A program made the translations under genes and the position numbers. The notes beneath the pieces are model-generated. The model was not told where the DNA came from. It saw nothing but the letters and a program-made list of their open reading frames with translations, and did not search any database. Below are positions 35,901 through 50,900 of a DNA stretch of 64,000 bases, piece after piece. This DNA comes from Nautilus pompilius (taxonomy: Eukaryota; Mollusca; Cephalopoda; Nautilida; Nautilidae), in NCBI GenBank assembly GCA_018389105.1, contig JACATO010000048.1:248001-312000 (forward strand). The letters run 5' to 3'. Positions within the stretch are counted from its first letter, which is position 1. Each line of letters starts with the position of its first letter.

Positions 35901-38900
35901 AATGTTAAATAATATTCAAATTTAGCATATGTTGCTGCTAATTATTACAAAAGAGAGAACTTGTAAAACAAAAGAAGAAATTAAAAGGGTCAGTAAGTCT
36001 TCATGCAGCCAACACCATTTCTACATAAGGTGGTGGAAGGTACTACTATGCTTTCGCCAGAACATCATCTGAGTGTAATATGTAATTTTCATTACTGTAA
36101 ACCATCGTGATCTGGGGAAAACAATGCAAATCAACCAAGGAAATGGGAGGTATGGTTAGTTGGGCATTGTTAGAGGAGACATGCATATTAGAAAGCCAAG
36201 GCAACACCAAGCAAGAAGCAGTCTGGAAACAGTCAACAAGTATGGACTGTTATAATATGACAAAGACACAACAATGACATGATCGTGTCAAGCCTCAGAC
36301 TAACCAGATAAACGTGTAGTAGTAGTAGTAAACAATTCAAGTAGATTTCCACTGGGACATGGAGTACAAGGGGCACATGGTGGGCAGGTTGAAGCAGATG
36401 TCATCGTAGTTGTAGTAGAGTTTGTTGGAGCTGACAAAGTGTAAGAGATATGTAGTTAGACTTGCAAACTTATCACACCAGTAAACAGCTTTTGAATTCA
36501 TTATTTCAAAATATAATAAAATAAAACAAGAATCAGATTCAAGTAAAATATCTCCAAGCTTGTTATTTTAAGAATCTCTCTCTCATTTGATTATTATGGG
36601 TATATTAATTACTTTCTAACATACACACACACACACTCTCTATCAACATGGCTAGGATTCAATCATGGCACCTAGTATTGTAAAATCTTACCTCCAACCT
36701 TACTGTACTCTCTAGCACTAATATGTTCTATCCATTTTATTTTTTGCTTTGCTTTTTTTTTTAAAGTTTTGGTAAAAGGGATTTTCCATTTAAACATTTG
36801 TACATAAGGAATTTCAGTATGCTGGCCTGGTCCACTCTAGCTGTCCCCCTCATTAAAAATAACAGTACAGCTTCTTCTCTAGATGCATATGGTCAGGTTG
36901 ATCTGTATCTAGCTTGTTTGTAAACCTATCATGAGGAATCTGTTGACTTCAGGCAGTCAGCATGTACTTCTCAGCTTGTAAGTCAATACTAAAACAACAT
37001 GCTTGTCTGGTGAGATTTTGGAGAAAATATTTAAAGCTTCATTAGACTGGATTGAACAGTTTAAAAGATTTTTAAATGATTGATTCTTTTTTGTTTAAAA
37101 TTAAAGATATATTAAACAGGGCATTGTTTTGTGGGTTATTGAAAAAAATCTGTCCAAAGTCATGAATTTTCAAAATATATTACTAACCAAAGCTCTCAAC
37201 CTTCCCTGTTGATTTCTGGGTTAGTCGAAGTGCTACAGTCTACATGAATGAAATTGCAGCAATGATGATCAATCAACCTCTTTCTCTTTCTCATGCATGC
37301 AAAACTAATTATTTTCATGTCTTAGATACCTGTGGATAAAATGTTTCTAAGTGTCAGCACCTGTCTGATAAACTAAAATTGTATATGTAGAGTACAAAAG
37401 AAAATGTGAAATATATGAAATGAAGCAAGCTCAACATAATCACAATGGTGCATACAGAGACAAAAACAACTGTACATGCAACAGCTTGATGAGTTTCATA
37501 TTTTAAGAAATGTGAACATGCATAAGGTTTAAGAGTAGAAATGTTGATGCAGTAAACGGAAAGTGACCCCATTTTTAAAAAATAATTTTAAAAGTTCTAC
37601 ATCAGATAATTTCTGTTAAAACAAGATATTTAATTAATTAAGCGAGAGAACTCATCTAGTCCACAGCACCATCACTGAATCTCTCAGAAAGACAAAGGTT
37701 GACTGCTCTTTTCCCCAACTCAAGGAAAATTTTAAAGCAGAAATCTCATAATGTTGTCAAGTTCATTTTTTGAGTTTTCTGAAATTGATTACCTCTTCAT
37801 AAAAGGAATGTTGCAAGGTCAGCCCTCATTCAGTTAGAATAGATATATTTTTGTTTTAATTAGCATGTTCAAGTCATACTATACAAAGGAATCTTAAGAA
37901 TGGTTTTGAGATATTTTCAAAACTTCAAAATTAAAACCGTTAGTCCTTTGGGACTATGCCTATACATCTACAAGAAATGGACATTCTTGACAAAGTAATC
38001 CTGTAAATATGCATTGCCAAGGTTCTGTGGGCTATATGTAGGAAGCCTGCAGATTCTAAAAAAACCTTGGAAACATATATTTATGGGATTACTTTGTCAA
38101 TATCCATTCCTTGTAGATGTGTGGGCATAGTCCCCAAAAGGTTAGATCATGTTAGGTACACAAAAAGAAATTTGGTTGTGGGACTCAGAATAATTATTGC
38201 ATATTTATCTATTTAGTTTTACCAATATTTTCAACAGCACTAAAAACATTAGAAATTTTGAAAAATATTTTTATTTATCTATAACCAGATGACTTCATGT
38301 AATACAAAGCTTTGTTAACTGGTAGAATGTATAGCCTTCCTTACCAGTGTACACCTTGCTCTGTCTTAATATCTGGACATGCTAGAAAATGGCTACTTTA
38401 TTGTTTTCTGTATTTTCTTCACAATCTAATTTTTGAAACATTATATTTAGATAAGATCTTCAAATTAGCCTAATATTACCAGCACTTCTTTCATACACTA
38501 TAATTATAAAATAAAGAATTTCTTTTCACATTTAAAATGATCACTAGTCAGGGTTGACTCAGTTTGACATGGTTTCTTCTTGCTCTTCTTCTCCAGCTGG
38601 TCAGGTGGGTTCCCTCCTACATAAACATGAAAATTTCTAGTAGGGATGCTGGGCCCCTCAGTACTACGCTTCCTCTCAAGGTTGTCTCATAAGCATTATA
38701 TTTTTAAAATATATATGTATATACCTATCTTTTACTCGTCTACATTGCACGGACATTTTTTATGTTTATCAATTTTATTTAAAAAAAAATAGGACAAACA
38801 TTTTTCTTTTTGATCAGGTGGTGAATAAATGAATACCCCACCATGCAGCATCATGTGCACTCAGGACCAGAAATATTTATAAAGATGTTGCTGCTGCTTC

Positions 38901-41900
38901 TGTTTTATAAAAAAACATTTATAGTAGCAAACTACAGGAATTTAAAAATTGTTCAATAAAGACAAGTTTTTTTGGGGGGTGGACTGGTTAATGTTATTAT
39001 TATTAATATTTTTTCCACTCTGTAAAACATCTGAGATTTTTTTGTATTTTCATTGAAGAGAGTGTTATTTGGGAGACATTGATACCATTAACAATTGGGT
39101 TTTCTTTCTCATCTTGGTGCTCTCTCAGATCTCCAATTAGCAGATAAAATATATTTCAATACCTTAGATCTGGCAGGCAGACAGAATTCAATACTGATAA
39201 TTGTTTCACTAGCAATTTACACATATTTTAGATTAATTTTACGTAGTCAAGAAAAGCACTTTTTTTCTGTCCAACTATTTGTAGACAGATTTTATGGTGC
39301 TCTTATAACTCTACAATTCTGAACTCATATAGAATCTCCAGGAAAATCACTTGACACATTGATAGTTTAAGAAAAAATAGTACAATTAATGAAATAAAAA
39401 TAGAACGGTTGCAGCATTTGTTTACCAATCTTTATAGAACTTATTCTGTCAGAAGTATAAGCCCAGGTGAGACATGTACACATTTACATTAAGTTTTCAA
39501 TCTGATCATTTTAATTTTAAATAATGTTATCAAATATTCATTTTCACCTGAGTCCATGAAAGGGGTAGTTAGGCTTATACTTCAGACTCCCACCCACCCA
39601 GCTAATCAATGCAGACAGGTACTGTCAGTAGGTGGATGCAGATATATGGCTGATACTGTAGACAAATTGGCAAGCTCAAAAAAAAAAATCAATGTACAGC
39701 TCACAAAATAAAAACTATAAAACAAAATAAAACATTCATTATTAACTATTAATTTTCATAACATTGCAGTTTAATTGTAAGGCAATAAAAACTTACCAAC
39801 TGTATCAACTTCATCGCAAAAATGATGAATTCCAGTGTGAATACTCTGCACTCTGTAAAGAAGAAAATATCATATAGCTTCACTCTGTTTACTTTTTTAA
39901 TATTTCATGATTATGAATTACAGGTAAATATCTGTTCCCCCCACCCTTTTTTTTAAGCATTAGGAAGTGGTACAGGGCTATCTTCATTTAATTTCATTGT
40001 TTGTTTGGGTATAGTTTACCTAAAATAAAGGTTTTCATGCTATTTTCAGTTTTAGTATTTTAGGTGTCTGTGGTGTTGGAATCATGTAACATTCACGTAC
40101 CCTCTGTCAGAAGCTGCACATTTGTTGTCCACCCAAGAACAGTAGGGATCTTGCAATGCCATGCATTCTCTGAAAAATCAAACCACCAGATTTTTAAAAA
40201 TATTTGTGACCATAAGTGAATCAATCAGTATAAATCATTTTAAACCTATGCAGAAACTCTTTTTAAAGTTTGATGGATTACCAGCGTGGGACTTCAATTA
40301 GTTTTTCTTTGTTTACAAGAACTTACATGCTTTTCTAATAAATTTTCTAAAAATCCATTTGAGAAAAAAAGAACAAACACAAGACAGAATTTGAAAACAA
40401 AAAAACATGATTTGGTCATTTTTCAACTTTATACAAAGTTTCGACTCTCTGACACCAAAGTGCTGAGTTTGCTTAACAAAGCATTTATTAAAAGAACATA
40501 AGCCATCTTCACTAATGATTGGTGTGAGTAACAAGACTGATTCTGGTGCAAGATGGCAGTTTTGGAAATAAAAGCATGAGGAAATATTTCCAATACACTT
40601 ATTGAAACTCCCAACTAATCTCTTTTCATTTTTCCTTTTTATTTACTGATATATAAGCAGTACTATACATTTAGTTTTTGTTTGCTTTTTTTTTGTGCTC
40701 CATCGTTTTCTCTGAAGTTTCTTCTGTTTGTGTCAAATAATTGATCAAATAAAACCTACAAAAATTCTATACTTGGTGCTGCCCTGCTAATTAGCTTTCT
40801 TGCTAATTGACTAGATTAATTTATACCTGCAAGTATGTTTTTCATTGCATCGATGAAGTGGAATTGAAACTATATCATCTTTGGAGACTATAATCAGCTT
40901 CTCAAGACCTTTGTTGCGATAAATCTTCAAACTAACAATAGCCTGTTTTCTTGGAAATACCAAAATGTCTTCAATCACCACAGGTTCTATCATTGCTCCA
41001 CGACCTTTATTGATGGCTTTGATTACGTGTCCATTATCTGAAAAGAAAAACAGCGAAATCAACCATCATCCATACAATTATACCTTCATGATGATGTACC
41101 AATTTTTTGTTGTTTTTTTAAAGTAATTAGAACTGGTGCCATATTCAAAATTATGCTCCACTAATATACTTTTGAGCAGTGCATTGGTCTAGTGATAGAC
41201 TACTACTAAAACTGGAAGATTTCTCTGGTGGATGGTTCATGCTGACACTGGCAAGCAGAGTCAGAGAAGAGATATCTTGTAGCTAGAAATAATATTGTCA
41301 GGTCCCTTTTTTTCTCTTTAACTTGAGCATTTTATTATGTTGTTAATAACTGAATATGCAGATGTTCTAAATAGCATTTTGCATTTTTTGTTAGCATTCT
41401 TTGGGAATTCAAAATATCTAGATAGCAATATTTAACTCATGGCCAAAAAAAAGATAATTAGTATACCTGTGCCAACAAACATGATGTCATAATAGCGCCC
41501 ATTAGAGGCATGTACCTGCCAATCAACAACAATCTGGACAAACTTGTAACTGAAAGAAAAGGTTCAAAGTAGATTACTTCCTTTTAATGCATTAAAATTT
41601 TTTTTTCTTTTTAAATAACAAACCACTTAACATTGCTTTCATGGAAGGTTGTTTTTGTTGTCTGTTCTGTTTTGTTTTCAGAAATTTTTAACTACAGTGT
41701 TGTTGTTGTTTAATTCTTTTGTCAGTGGAGCCTTAAAATCTGACTCTGTGAGCAAACAACATAACTATACATGGTAAACACAGTGCTTATCAAGAAAGAG
41801 AGGAAAATGGTAGCTAGTTTGCTTATAATACATTGAAAAAACTTCTTAAAGATGACATGGAAGAACTATCTGTATTATATCCTTTTTAAAAGGTTTATCT

Positions 41901-44900
41901 GGAGGCTTCAATCATCTAATTTCAAACATTTTTTGTTGTTTTTTTTTCTTTTTCTTCTGGTAAAGAACACATTCATTTAGACACTCAAATTAAATACATG
42001 ATAACTAGATAGTTCGTTAAAACTTGTTCTTCCTGATCAGTTAAGCAGCTCATTTTTCTAAATTATTTTCATTGAAGTGGAGAGATGACTTCAGCCATTG
42101 CTGACAGATGTTTTCAAAACCAATGGAAAATACTCTGATGTTTCTGCAGTAAACCAGTACTAGACAATGGCCATGATGTAAGAACAGAATCCCTGATTTG
42201 CTGTCTTGTGCCTCATCATGTCATTGACAAGTGGTGATTAGTAAAAAGCCTTTCTTCTGGATTCCTACAGTAACCTCTGTTTTAGCTTTCAGCATGAAAG
42301 CTCAGTCTATGTAAGAAAGTGGAGTTCTTGCTCAAAGCAAGAAAACTAACAGTTAAAGAATGCTATTCAAAAGTTTAGCTGTGCTGTTGTCATTTCTGTG
42401 AAGAAACAGGTTTTAACAAGACTTTCCAAATATTTATTTTATTTGTCACTTTGAGAAGGAAATTATGAGCATTCATCATTAGTTCTTCAAAAACAGAAAT
42501 GAAATAGGATTTTATAATTTAAAAACTTTAAAAAGTATTTTAAAAGTAAAACAACAATCTTTTGGTCTTTAGATTGCTTGGCAGCTGTGGCTTCATACTA
42601 ATGGAATAATTTACTGATGCTTTCTACTCTCAAAGCAAGGAATGATTTATAGTCATATTATAAAAACAATTTACACATCCACAAAGAAAAAATGCACATT
42701 TAGCAGTATGCTGCTATAACAGACACAAATCCTCCATCTTGAAATGCTGGGAATGAGAATGTTATGGAGCTGTTATGCAATGTATGAATTTGACAGCCAG
42801 ATAATGTACAAAGAGGATGATGATATACATATATTTTAGATTTGTTCAAAATTTGACAACATAGAACATTGCAAATCAAAGGCTGTCTCATAGTAACATA
42901 TGTTTATGTTTACAGCATGGCAGTGTTTTATTATCTCAAATTTATTAAAGATACACGTTTAAATCTGTTTGTTTTTAACTGTACTGTACTGCGCTGTACA
43001 TATCAGTGAGCAGAAATTTTTAAGTGTAGTATTCCTGTAAATATGTGGTAATAAAACAATGGTGTGTATAATCTTTTTTGGTTGTTATTTACAGCAGATC
43101 TATTAACTCATTGACCCATGGAGTCACTTTTACACATCACCATTTCATGTTGTTTACTCCCAACTGTTTGTTGATTAAATGTGCTCTAGTTCACCATGTT
43201 GGATTTGTCAAATGATGCATAAAAGCAACATTTCAGTTGGTTAAGAAAATCAGTTATAATGTACTCTGACTACTGTTGAAAGATTAAAAGATATTCTTTA
43301 CACTTATATATTCCTATTAACTCATTGACCCCTGGTGTTGCCTTTATGCATCACCATTTCATGTTGCTTACTCCCAACCAATCATAACAATCTTTAGCCT
43401 GTTACCTTCAAATAATTGTTCTAATCTGCCTACATGAATAGCATCCATGATTTCTTCACGATATGACAAGAAATAAACTTGCTTAGTTAGATCTACATAA
43501 AAATTTTAAAACAACAAAAAACCCTCAATCCCAGCAGATACTTGTGTGCTAAAAAGTGTCAAAAATACCTGGATCTTGTATGGATTAATAATGGTCTTCC
43601 TCCAGCAGGAGGCACAGCATTATCCATCAAAGGATGGGACTTGATGAAGTCCAGAGTCTGGTAAGGTAGACGTTTTGAATTGGTGTTACACTGAAACATT
43701 TCAATTTAGCAGTGTTTCAATAAAAGGAATGGATTTGTTTTTACACTTTTAAGTGAAGACAAATAAAAATATTAAAGAAGGAAAGCAAACAACAAAAATT
43801 AAATAGCAGAAAGTGGAAACATTTCAGTGACCTCTGGTTTTAGTTAAGAATCTAGGGTTGTTTCAACTCTTTATTTTTTTAAAATCTGCCACACATTTCA
43901 CAGAGATCTTACTTACATCATCTCCTCTACCTACTATGAATGGATTACCATTAGAGTTTACTTATTAATTATTTCTGGTGCCATTACAGACTTCTCTATT
44001 TCATGATCCTGAATTTGCTCACTAATTTGACACTGCAGTATATTGTTAAAAACAAAGCTATGAAAACAGCAAACAGCTCTCTGACTATGTTCCTGCATTT
44101 TTAATCCATTGGTTAAACTAAATCTTTACATCATCATGCAAGATGTCTGTGATTTTCTAAATTCATCCCCCGGAAAGCATCATTTCATATAGTAAGCTAA
44201 GAATAAATTATCTTTAAGGAGTATATTGAAGAAACTAAATGATAAGATCAATTTAAATTTGCATAACAATGTTTCTTACTTGTGTGTGAGTCAATAAATG
44301 TGCTAGACATTTACTTGAACTTACCACTTCAGGGCTTGGTGTTGGTGTATCTTTTTCTTGAACAGCCAGCCAGTTGTGAAGTGAAGACTTTTGTCCTTTG
44401 AAACGACCTCTAAACGTCTGTGCTATATCTGCCATTTTAAATGCACACACAGCTGATGCAGTGATGCTGTTTCTGAATTAAAACAGTAAAGGCTATAAAG
44501 GTCCTTGTAAGCTATAAAACAACATTCCTTCTCTCATCCATTGAAAATCTAGTGCAAACATCATTTTAAACTATCAATGCATAAAAACCATGTTTTATTG
44601 TTTCTCGACACTAATGACAGATTCTGTCATATGTTTATATGTCCATGCTTTAATTATAGTTTAACATGCATCATAAGATTTAGGTAGTTTCATTATATAC
44701 TGAAGAGAATCATTGTTTTACTTCATAACAATAGCATAACAAAAGATGAAACCTTATCAGTTATGGCTGCATACTAACAGAAATGCCATTGCTTAGTGTT
44801 AAACAAACAACACTTCATAAACAAAAAACTTGCTTAAAATTGAATAATATTATACATCTGCATTAACATCTGATGTCTTTATGTTGGCAAGATAGAAAAA

Positions 44901-47900
44901 ATTGATGTAGTTACTCTGGTGTGTTGAAGACTCCATATACCATATTACTTCTGTTACCACTGTTAAATGTAGACATGTAGTTTCCCTGGCCAACCTCTGT
45001 ACTAGACTCTGTAATAATAAAAGCATAAACAGTGTTTAATGAATTCCAATAAAACCAACAAGAGTTTGGGCATTCAGTTTATTGTATACAACACAATGCA
45101 AAGTATAACACTGTACATAAACATGAAGAGACTAATTAAGTTAGCACAGATTCAGCCTAGCAAAATTTTCAGCAAAACTTTTATTGATATTCAAACTATT
45201 TTCAATAGTAAATGGCTAAAAGTCTCTAGGTGCAGAAGTAAAGCTTATAATAAACAAGCTGCTACCTTCAATCATGGCTACTACTGCCACAAGATTTTGT
45301 TTTAATGTAAGATTAGCTTTGTATATATATATAGGGCAGTCACAAAATACTTACGGATTTCATCAAAGTAAAAAGGAAATTCTCCAGGTATTGAACAGTT
45401 GAGCCTGGCTTTAAAGAATGAAGTCCATGTATCAACCAAAGGATTTTCTCCTCCTTGATCAATTTTACAGACTCGTGCTACTCTAGAGAATATAGCCTGA
45501 AAAAAAGAAATGCTTGTATCTGGTAAATCAATATTTCATAAATAAGACCCATTAGATTGTTTTTAATCATGCAGTAAAACAATAAATTTTGGGAATTCTT
45601 TATTCAGCTTTAAGGGCATTCCACAATTTGGGTACTGCATACCTAAGTCTGCACTGGATCACTCAAGAAAAGGAAGACAATTTGCTTTTTCTTTTCTATC
45701 AAACAAAATAAAAGATTGACTCTTTAATTAACCAATTTAGATCTGCAGCAATAACTAGTGTGCTACTACGGGTATTTCTTTTTAATTTTATTCTAAGATT
45801 AAATAATTTTCTATCTTAGCATTATTTTATGCTTTGTCACCTTTATTATTCTAATAAGCATTTCTTGAAAAAAGAATCAAAATGTATGCCATGTAAATTC
45901 TCAAAAAACTTTTAAAAATCAACAAAATTAATTTTGTTTCTTTGATTTAAATTCTGACAAATAGTTATGGGTGAAATATTTGATTTCACATGAAAACCGT
46001 GTAACAGAGGCTGAGCCTTTCTTCTTTATTCCTTTGTGAACCTCTGTCCGGACTTAGAGTACCAGCCTCAGTGGTCAAGGTGTAAGCCATACCCAGACAT
46101 TCCTACTAAATCTCCACTGCTTAGTTGTGGAAAGAAACCAGAATGCTCGGAGGAAACCCATGTGGACAGACTAGTACAAGAGAGTGAGAAGAAACCATGC
46201 CGCAGAAAATCATAAAACCAAATCATATCCCAAAAAAGAACTAAGCCCAGGATGTTATCCATGGCAGACTAAATGCTATACACAGCTATCTGCTTCCCGA
46301 GCTGAATCAAAATATATAATGTTCAAATGCATTTGTACACAAACGCTGCTGCATTAGCTCATATACCCTACCCTTTGAGTAAAATGTCTTAATTGAAAGT
46401 ACTTCATAATTCATACAAAAGCACTTGTCATTGCTTTTTTAAGTGCAAATTTTTTTTAAAATCTTGCATTTACAAAAGCAGAACTTCCATTATCTTTCAC
46501 CAAGGTTTCTCCCTTTCCTTCATGTTCTAGTCTGGGAATGAAATCATCAATAATTAAATAGCTATTTAATTCATTTACCTTCCCACAGTTGATGTGTTCA
46601 ATAGCAGCTTCTCGGAACAAGAAATATACTTTGTTTCCATAACTAAAAGAACTAACAAATTGTGGTTCTGAAACAAAAAAAAAAAAAAAAGAAAAGATAG
46701 AGAACTTCTTTGTTATAGTAAATCAAAGTTAATGGCATGGTATTGTTTGCTTAATTGAGCCATTATAAAATTATAAAAGGATGCTTTTTCTTTTACTAAA
46801 GGAACAAATCAATTGACTCAAATCCACTTCATATTTTGTCTTGAAATCCGAAATTTTAACTTCTTCCTGGCTTGAGCTCATATCTTGTTGATTATTACAA
46901 ACCCCTTATTTTTTTGTGTGTTTTAGGCAAACTGTAAACTCCTGGCTATGTGCATAGTTTCCAGATTTTATTTTAAATCTTGTGTGTACAGAAACATTAA
47001 ACCACTATCTACTTTTATTTTTGTGTTCCTCGATATAAACAACTAATTCACATTCACAATGTACACAAGGATGAAAGTGTTGGAAAGGAAGGAAGGAATT
47101 ATTCATTCCTCTGAACACCCTGTGCAAGACCCCAAAATTCATTATTTCGAAACTTCTGAAGCTGTTCTGACATATTTTAGTGTCAACTATTTTGGTTTTA
47201 ATATTCCCTTCTGTTCACGAAAACAACAAATGCTAAGTATAATACCTCCAGCTACAAACATTTCCAAGTAAGAACTCGTGTATAATCCTCACTGTGTGGT
47301 GTACAGAACAATCTATACAGCTTTAAGTATTATGATGTAAATGCAGAAGGAATTAGTACGCATGATTGCGTGCTTACAAGAACCGACGTCAAACAGATAA
47401 ACCAAAATCTGTCATCTGAGATTAACAGTTAATGGCAATCTGTACAGCCACATCAGTGAAGCTTTTACATACAGAATTCTGTCAAATTAATTGACAACAA
47501 ACAGTGTAAATCAAAATCAATTATGAAGGCAAAAAAAAAGTCAGCTTATTTTGTAAGTATTGCCTTTTTTTTTTTTTTTAAGATACTTCCACATTAAAGC
47601 AGACTTACATACACATTAGGTAAACCAAACTTTTAAAGGATAATTTACCATTTAACCATTTTGAATCGTACTGTTCTGTCCGGATCATTCTACTGAATAT
47701 AAGTGGGTCTCGAGCTGAGAAATCTGCAACAGTTGCTGTAAACAACAAGCCATCTGCAAGAAAATATTGTAGTGCAATTAGAGTAGAAACACACAACTGG
47801 ATATTATTTCACTGTTCTTAGTACTACTATGCTGGTTTTCTCTTGATAGCCTAATGCTTGCCTGTTCCAGATTCTGATTTAATGTTATATTATAAAGCAT

Positions 47901-50900
47901 TAAAAATTATCTTTGAATTCTTCAATGCATACTGAAAGACCACAAAACTGGAGAATGTATCTAATAGAGAATTTCCAAGGCTGTTACTGGATGCCTGAGT
48001 TTGAATCCCATTCAGGATTGGCTCAGTTTGGAATACACTCCTATCATGGTTTATTCTCACTGTTGTTCATCAGCCAGTCATGTTGGTTTCCTCTACACAC
48101 TCTGGCTTCCTCTCACATCTAAAAATAAAGAATTCTGGTAGGGATTTCCCTGCCAAAGTTGGAAGTTGCCAGGGCTCTTGTAGCTCAGGATAGGCAATGC
48201 CCTTTAGTGGATAATCAGAGCACTACACACACACACACTCTCTCTCCTCTCTCTCTCTCTAACTGGGGTTTTATTCAATGTAAAAAAGTTATCTCCTTTG
48301 TAGAGATTAGTGCACAAAACAACGCTATGTAATGATAAAAAGAATAGTCTTCAATACAAGAATATTACTAATTTGTATATTTCCCCTCTACAAAAATCAA
48401 TTTCAGTTTATTTAAAACAAAGCCAACACTAAAATAAGGCCAAGGAATAAATTATACCTTTTAGCCCTTTAATGTTTGTATGTGAGTGGATAAGCAGCCA
48501 TTTCTTACATGGCTTTAAAAGAGAGAGATAAACTTATATATCAGGAAATCACATAAGTCTATCATACAAAGCCTAACAATAGTTATCACTAAAGAGATAA
48601 GGAAAGTAACAACACATTAAAAAAAAATGAATGTTTCAAAACACTTTTGATTTTTTAAAATACAGCAATATGTGGAAAACATTAAAATCTTTTAAAAAAT
48701 CAAAATGCTGATCAAATTATAAATTGTAGTATATTCCAGCAAAATATTAAATATGGCTTTAACATACTTAGCTAAAATTGAAATATTAATATCTAAATAA
48801 ATAACGAGTGTCATTGTAAAAAAGAACCTGCCCCGAAAATTTGTATTTTTACTTTTATCATGGTCACCTACTGCACGCTGCCATCGTCACGGTATTTTAA
48901 GAAAAAAATCAAGCCTTTCCTGCAATTTATTGTGGGTACATTAGCTGTTATCAAAAAAACCTGTCTCTCCCTACCTGTACTACTCAGGTCACTTATTTTT
49001 AGAGAAGACACATGAAAAAGAAAAATGTTGTTTATATCCAACCCTGTAGTTTTCACCATAATAAAACAGTCATTTGTAGTAGTTTTCTAGCAAGGAAGAG
49101 TTACTACACCAAACTGTTGGTGAATGATGGGGTCATGAGCAGAAGGAACCTTGCTAACAAAAGCTGGAGTTTCAGATGTACCTAATGAAGAGAAATTTCC
49201 TTTATTCCTTAGAAGGTCTCTGTTCTTTTTTGGTCAACAAAGAGTTTTCCACCCACCTTCAGATTGATGAAGACAGCACACCAGATGGAGGAGCAGTAGC
49301 CTCCTGGCTGGTCCCTTTCCCTTATTAGACCAGACTTTCTGTCTCCAGGCCATCTCAGAATAAACAGACCATTAATTTTAATCCATCCTAATCTAGTTTA
49401 GAAAGAAAGCCCAGAATTCCAAAGGACAACAGTAAATCTGGTTCTTAAAAAGATTACTGAGTTAGCTGTTTAGTATGTGCAATAGTTCAATGCTGTTCAT
49501 ATGCAAACAACAAAAAAGTTTGAAACTGATCTGAATGATGATTCAAAGAAATGTACTTGAGATGAAAGGTCTCACAAACAGAATACAGATTTGCTCTCTC
49601 TCTCACCCCTTCTCTACCTTTAAAATTACTATTATTTTGCTCTGCCTAATTTTGTGCTAGACAGACTGTTATTAATTAATAAAATAGCCAGACGACAACT
49701 TAAAGCTCTAATATTTTAATTACGGTATTAATTTTGCTTTTAAAGTTAAGTGTTTTAATAGTGTATGCTTTAAATTTTAGAGTTATTTATTAGCAAATGG
49801 TTTGCAGCTTTCCTCAACCATCCAAAGCAGTAGCCGTCATTATTATTATTTTAAATGTACATCAGAGTTAACTTGTAATGCTGTTCCTCATAAATTACAG
49901 TCCACCAATACACACCTGTAAAAACAGAAGTGCTATTCTGATATGGATCAAAAGGACATATTGCTCTTCCAGATTCTTCATTTATTTTGCGGTACGTGTT
50001 CCCCTGTAAAAAATCAACATTTTGATACTAAAATTTCATTATTTTTAAAAATTATAACTTAATTGTGCATTGTTTGATGGACAGAGATATTATTACATGC
50101 ATATTTTTGGTGTCATTTCATTTTGTTTTTTTAAATATAATGACAATGACAAATGATGACATTATTTTAAAAATAGACCTGGCAACACAATACAAAGTAA
50201 ACTCATTCACAGAAATACGTGAGTTTTCCTTTATCAATTTTGATTACTTTTCAAATTGTGTTTTTTTTAAAGTAGTTTTTCTAAATTTTGACTGTTACCT
50301 GAAACTTTACCTTTCTCATGGTACATTATATTTGCTCATGTATTTTAATTAACATCAGTTTGGTTTACCATTTAATTTTATGCTTTCTAAAATTTGGAGA
50401 AATTAAATTACACATATTCATTAATCATCTGAATAATCAGCTTTTAAATATTAAATAAACACAACAATGGAATATTTTTTTCTAAAACATAAGGTGCAAT
50501 AACTATGCAGCAGCATAATTAATTAAGCACGAAATATTAGTAGAAAGAGAGATTCCTGAGAGAATGAGTTCAATCATGAAAGTAAATTTGTGATCAACAA
50601 TTTTTGTCTATTTAAATATAACATGAAAAATTTTCATGATGTTTCCTTTGCAACTGATAGTAATGTAGCTGAACTGAATTTCCTTAGCTGCAGCATTTCT
50701 CAGTGTGCAATAATTCACTGACTAAATTGAATTGAACACAATTTACTTTCAAGCTCTATTTAGTTTTGTGTGCAATGAAATACAGTAATCTCTCCAAAAC
50801 ATTACATGCCATATTTTCATTCCTTTTTGTCACTAAGGTTATACAAACCAACAATGTTGTGAAGTGGACTCTGAGCCAGCAGGGTGGTTCGGCATTTTCC

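Noticed and set aside
37354-37572. Hydrophobic minus-strand frame that could look like a membrane segment
   Set aside because: No acceptor or donor in the needed phase; hydrophobicity comes from T-rich codons on this strand.
38346-38382. Possible extra semaphorin exon (acceptor tttctag, donor gtaagg)
   Set aside because: Its 37-bp length is not a multiple of three, so it cannot be inserted between the phase-1 stalk junctions without breaking the frame.
41169-41290. Possible tRNA gene
   Set aside because: A- and B-box-like sequences are present but the acceptor and anticodon stems do not pair; a tRNA-derived SINE is more likely.
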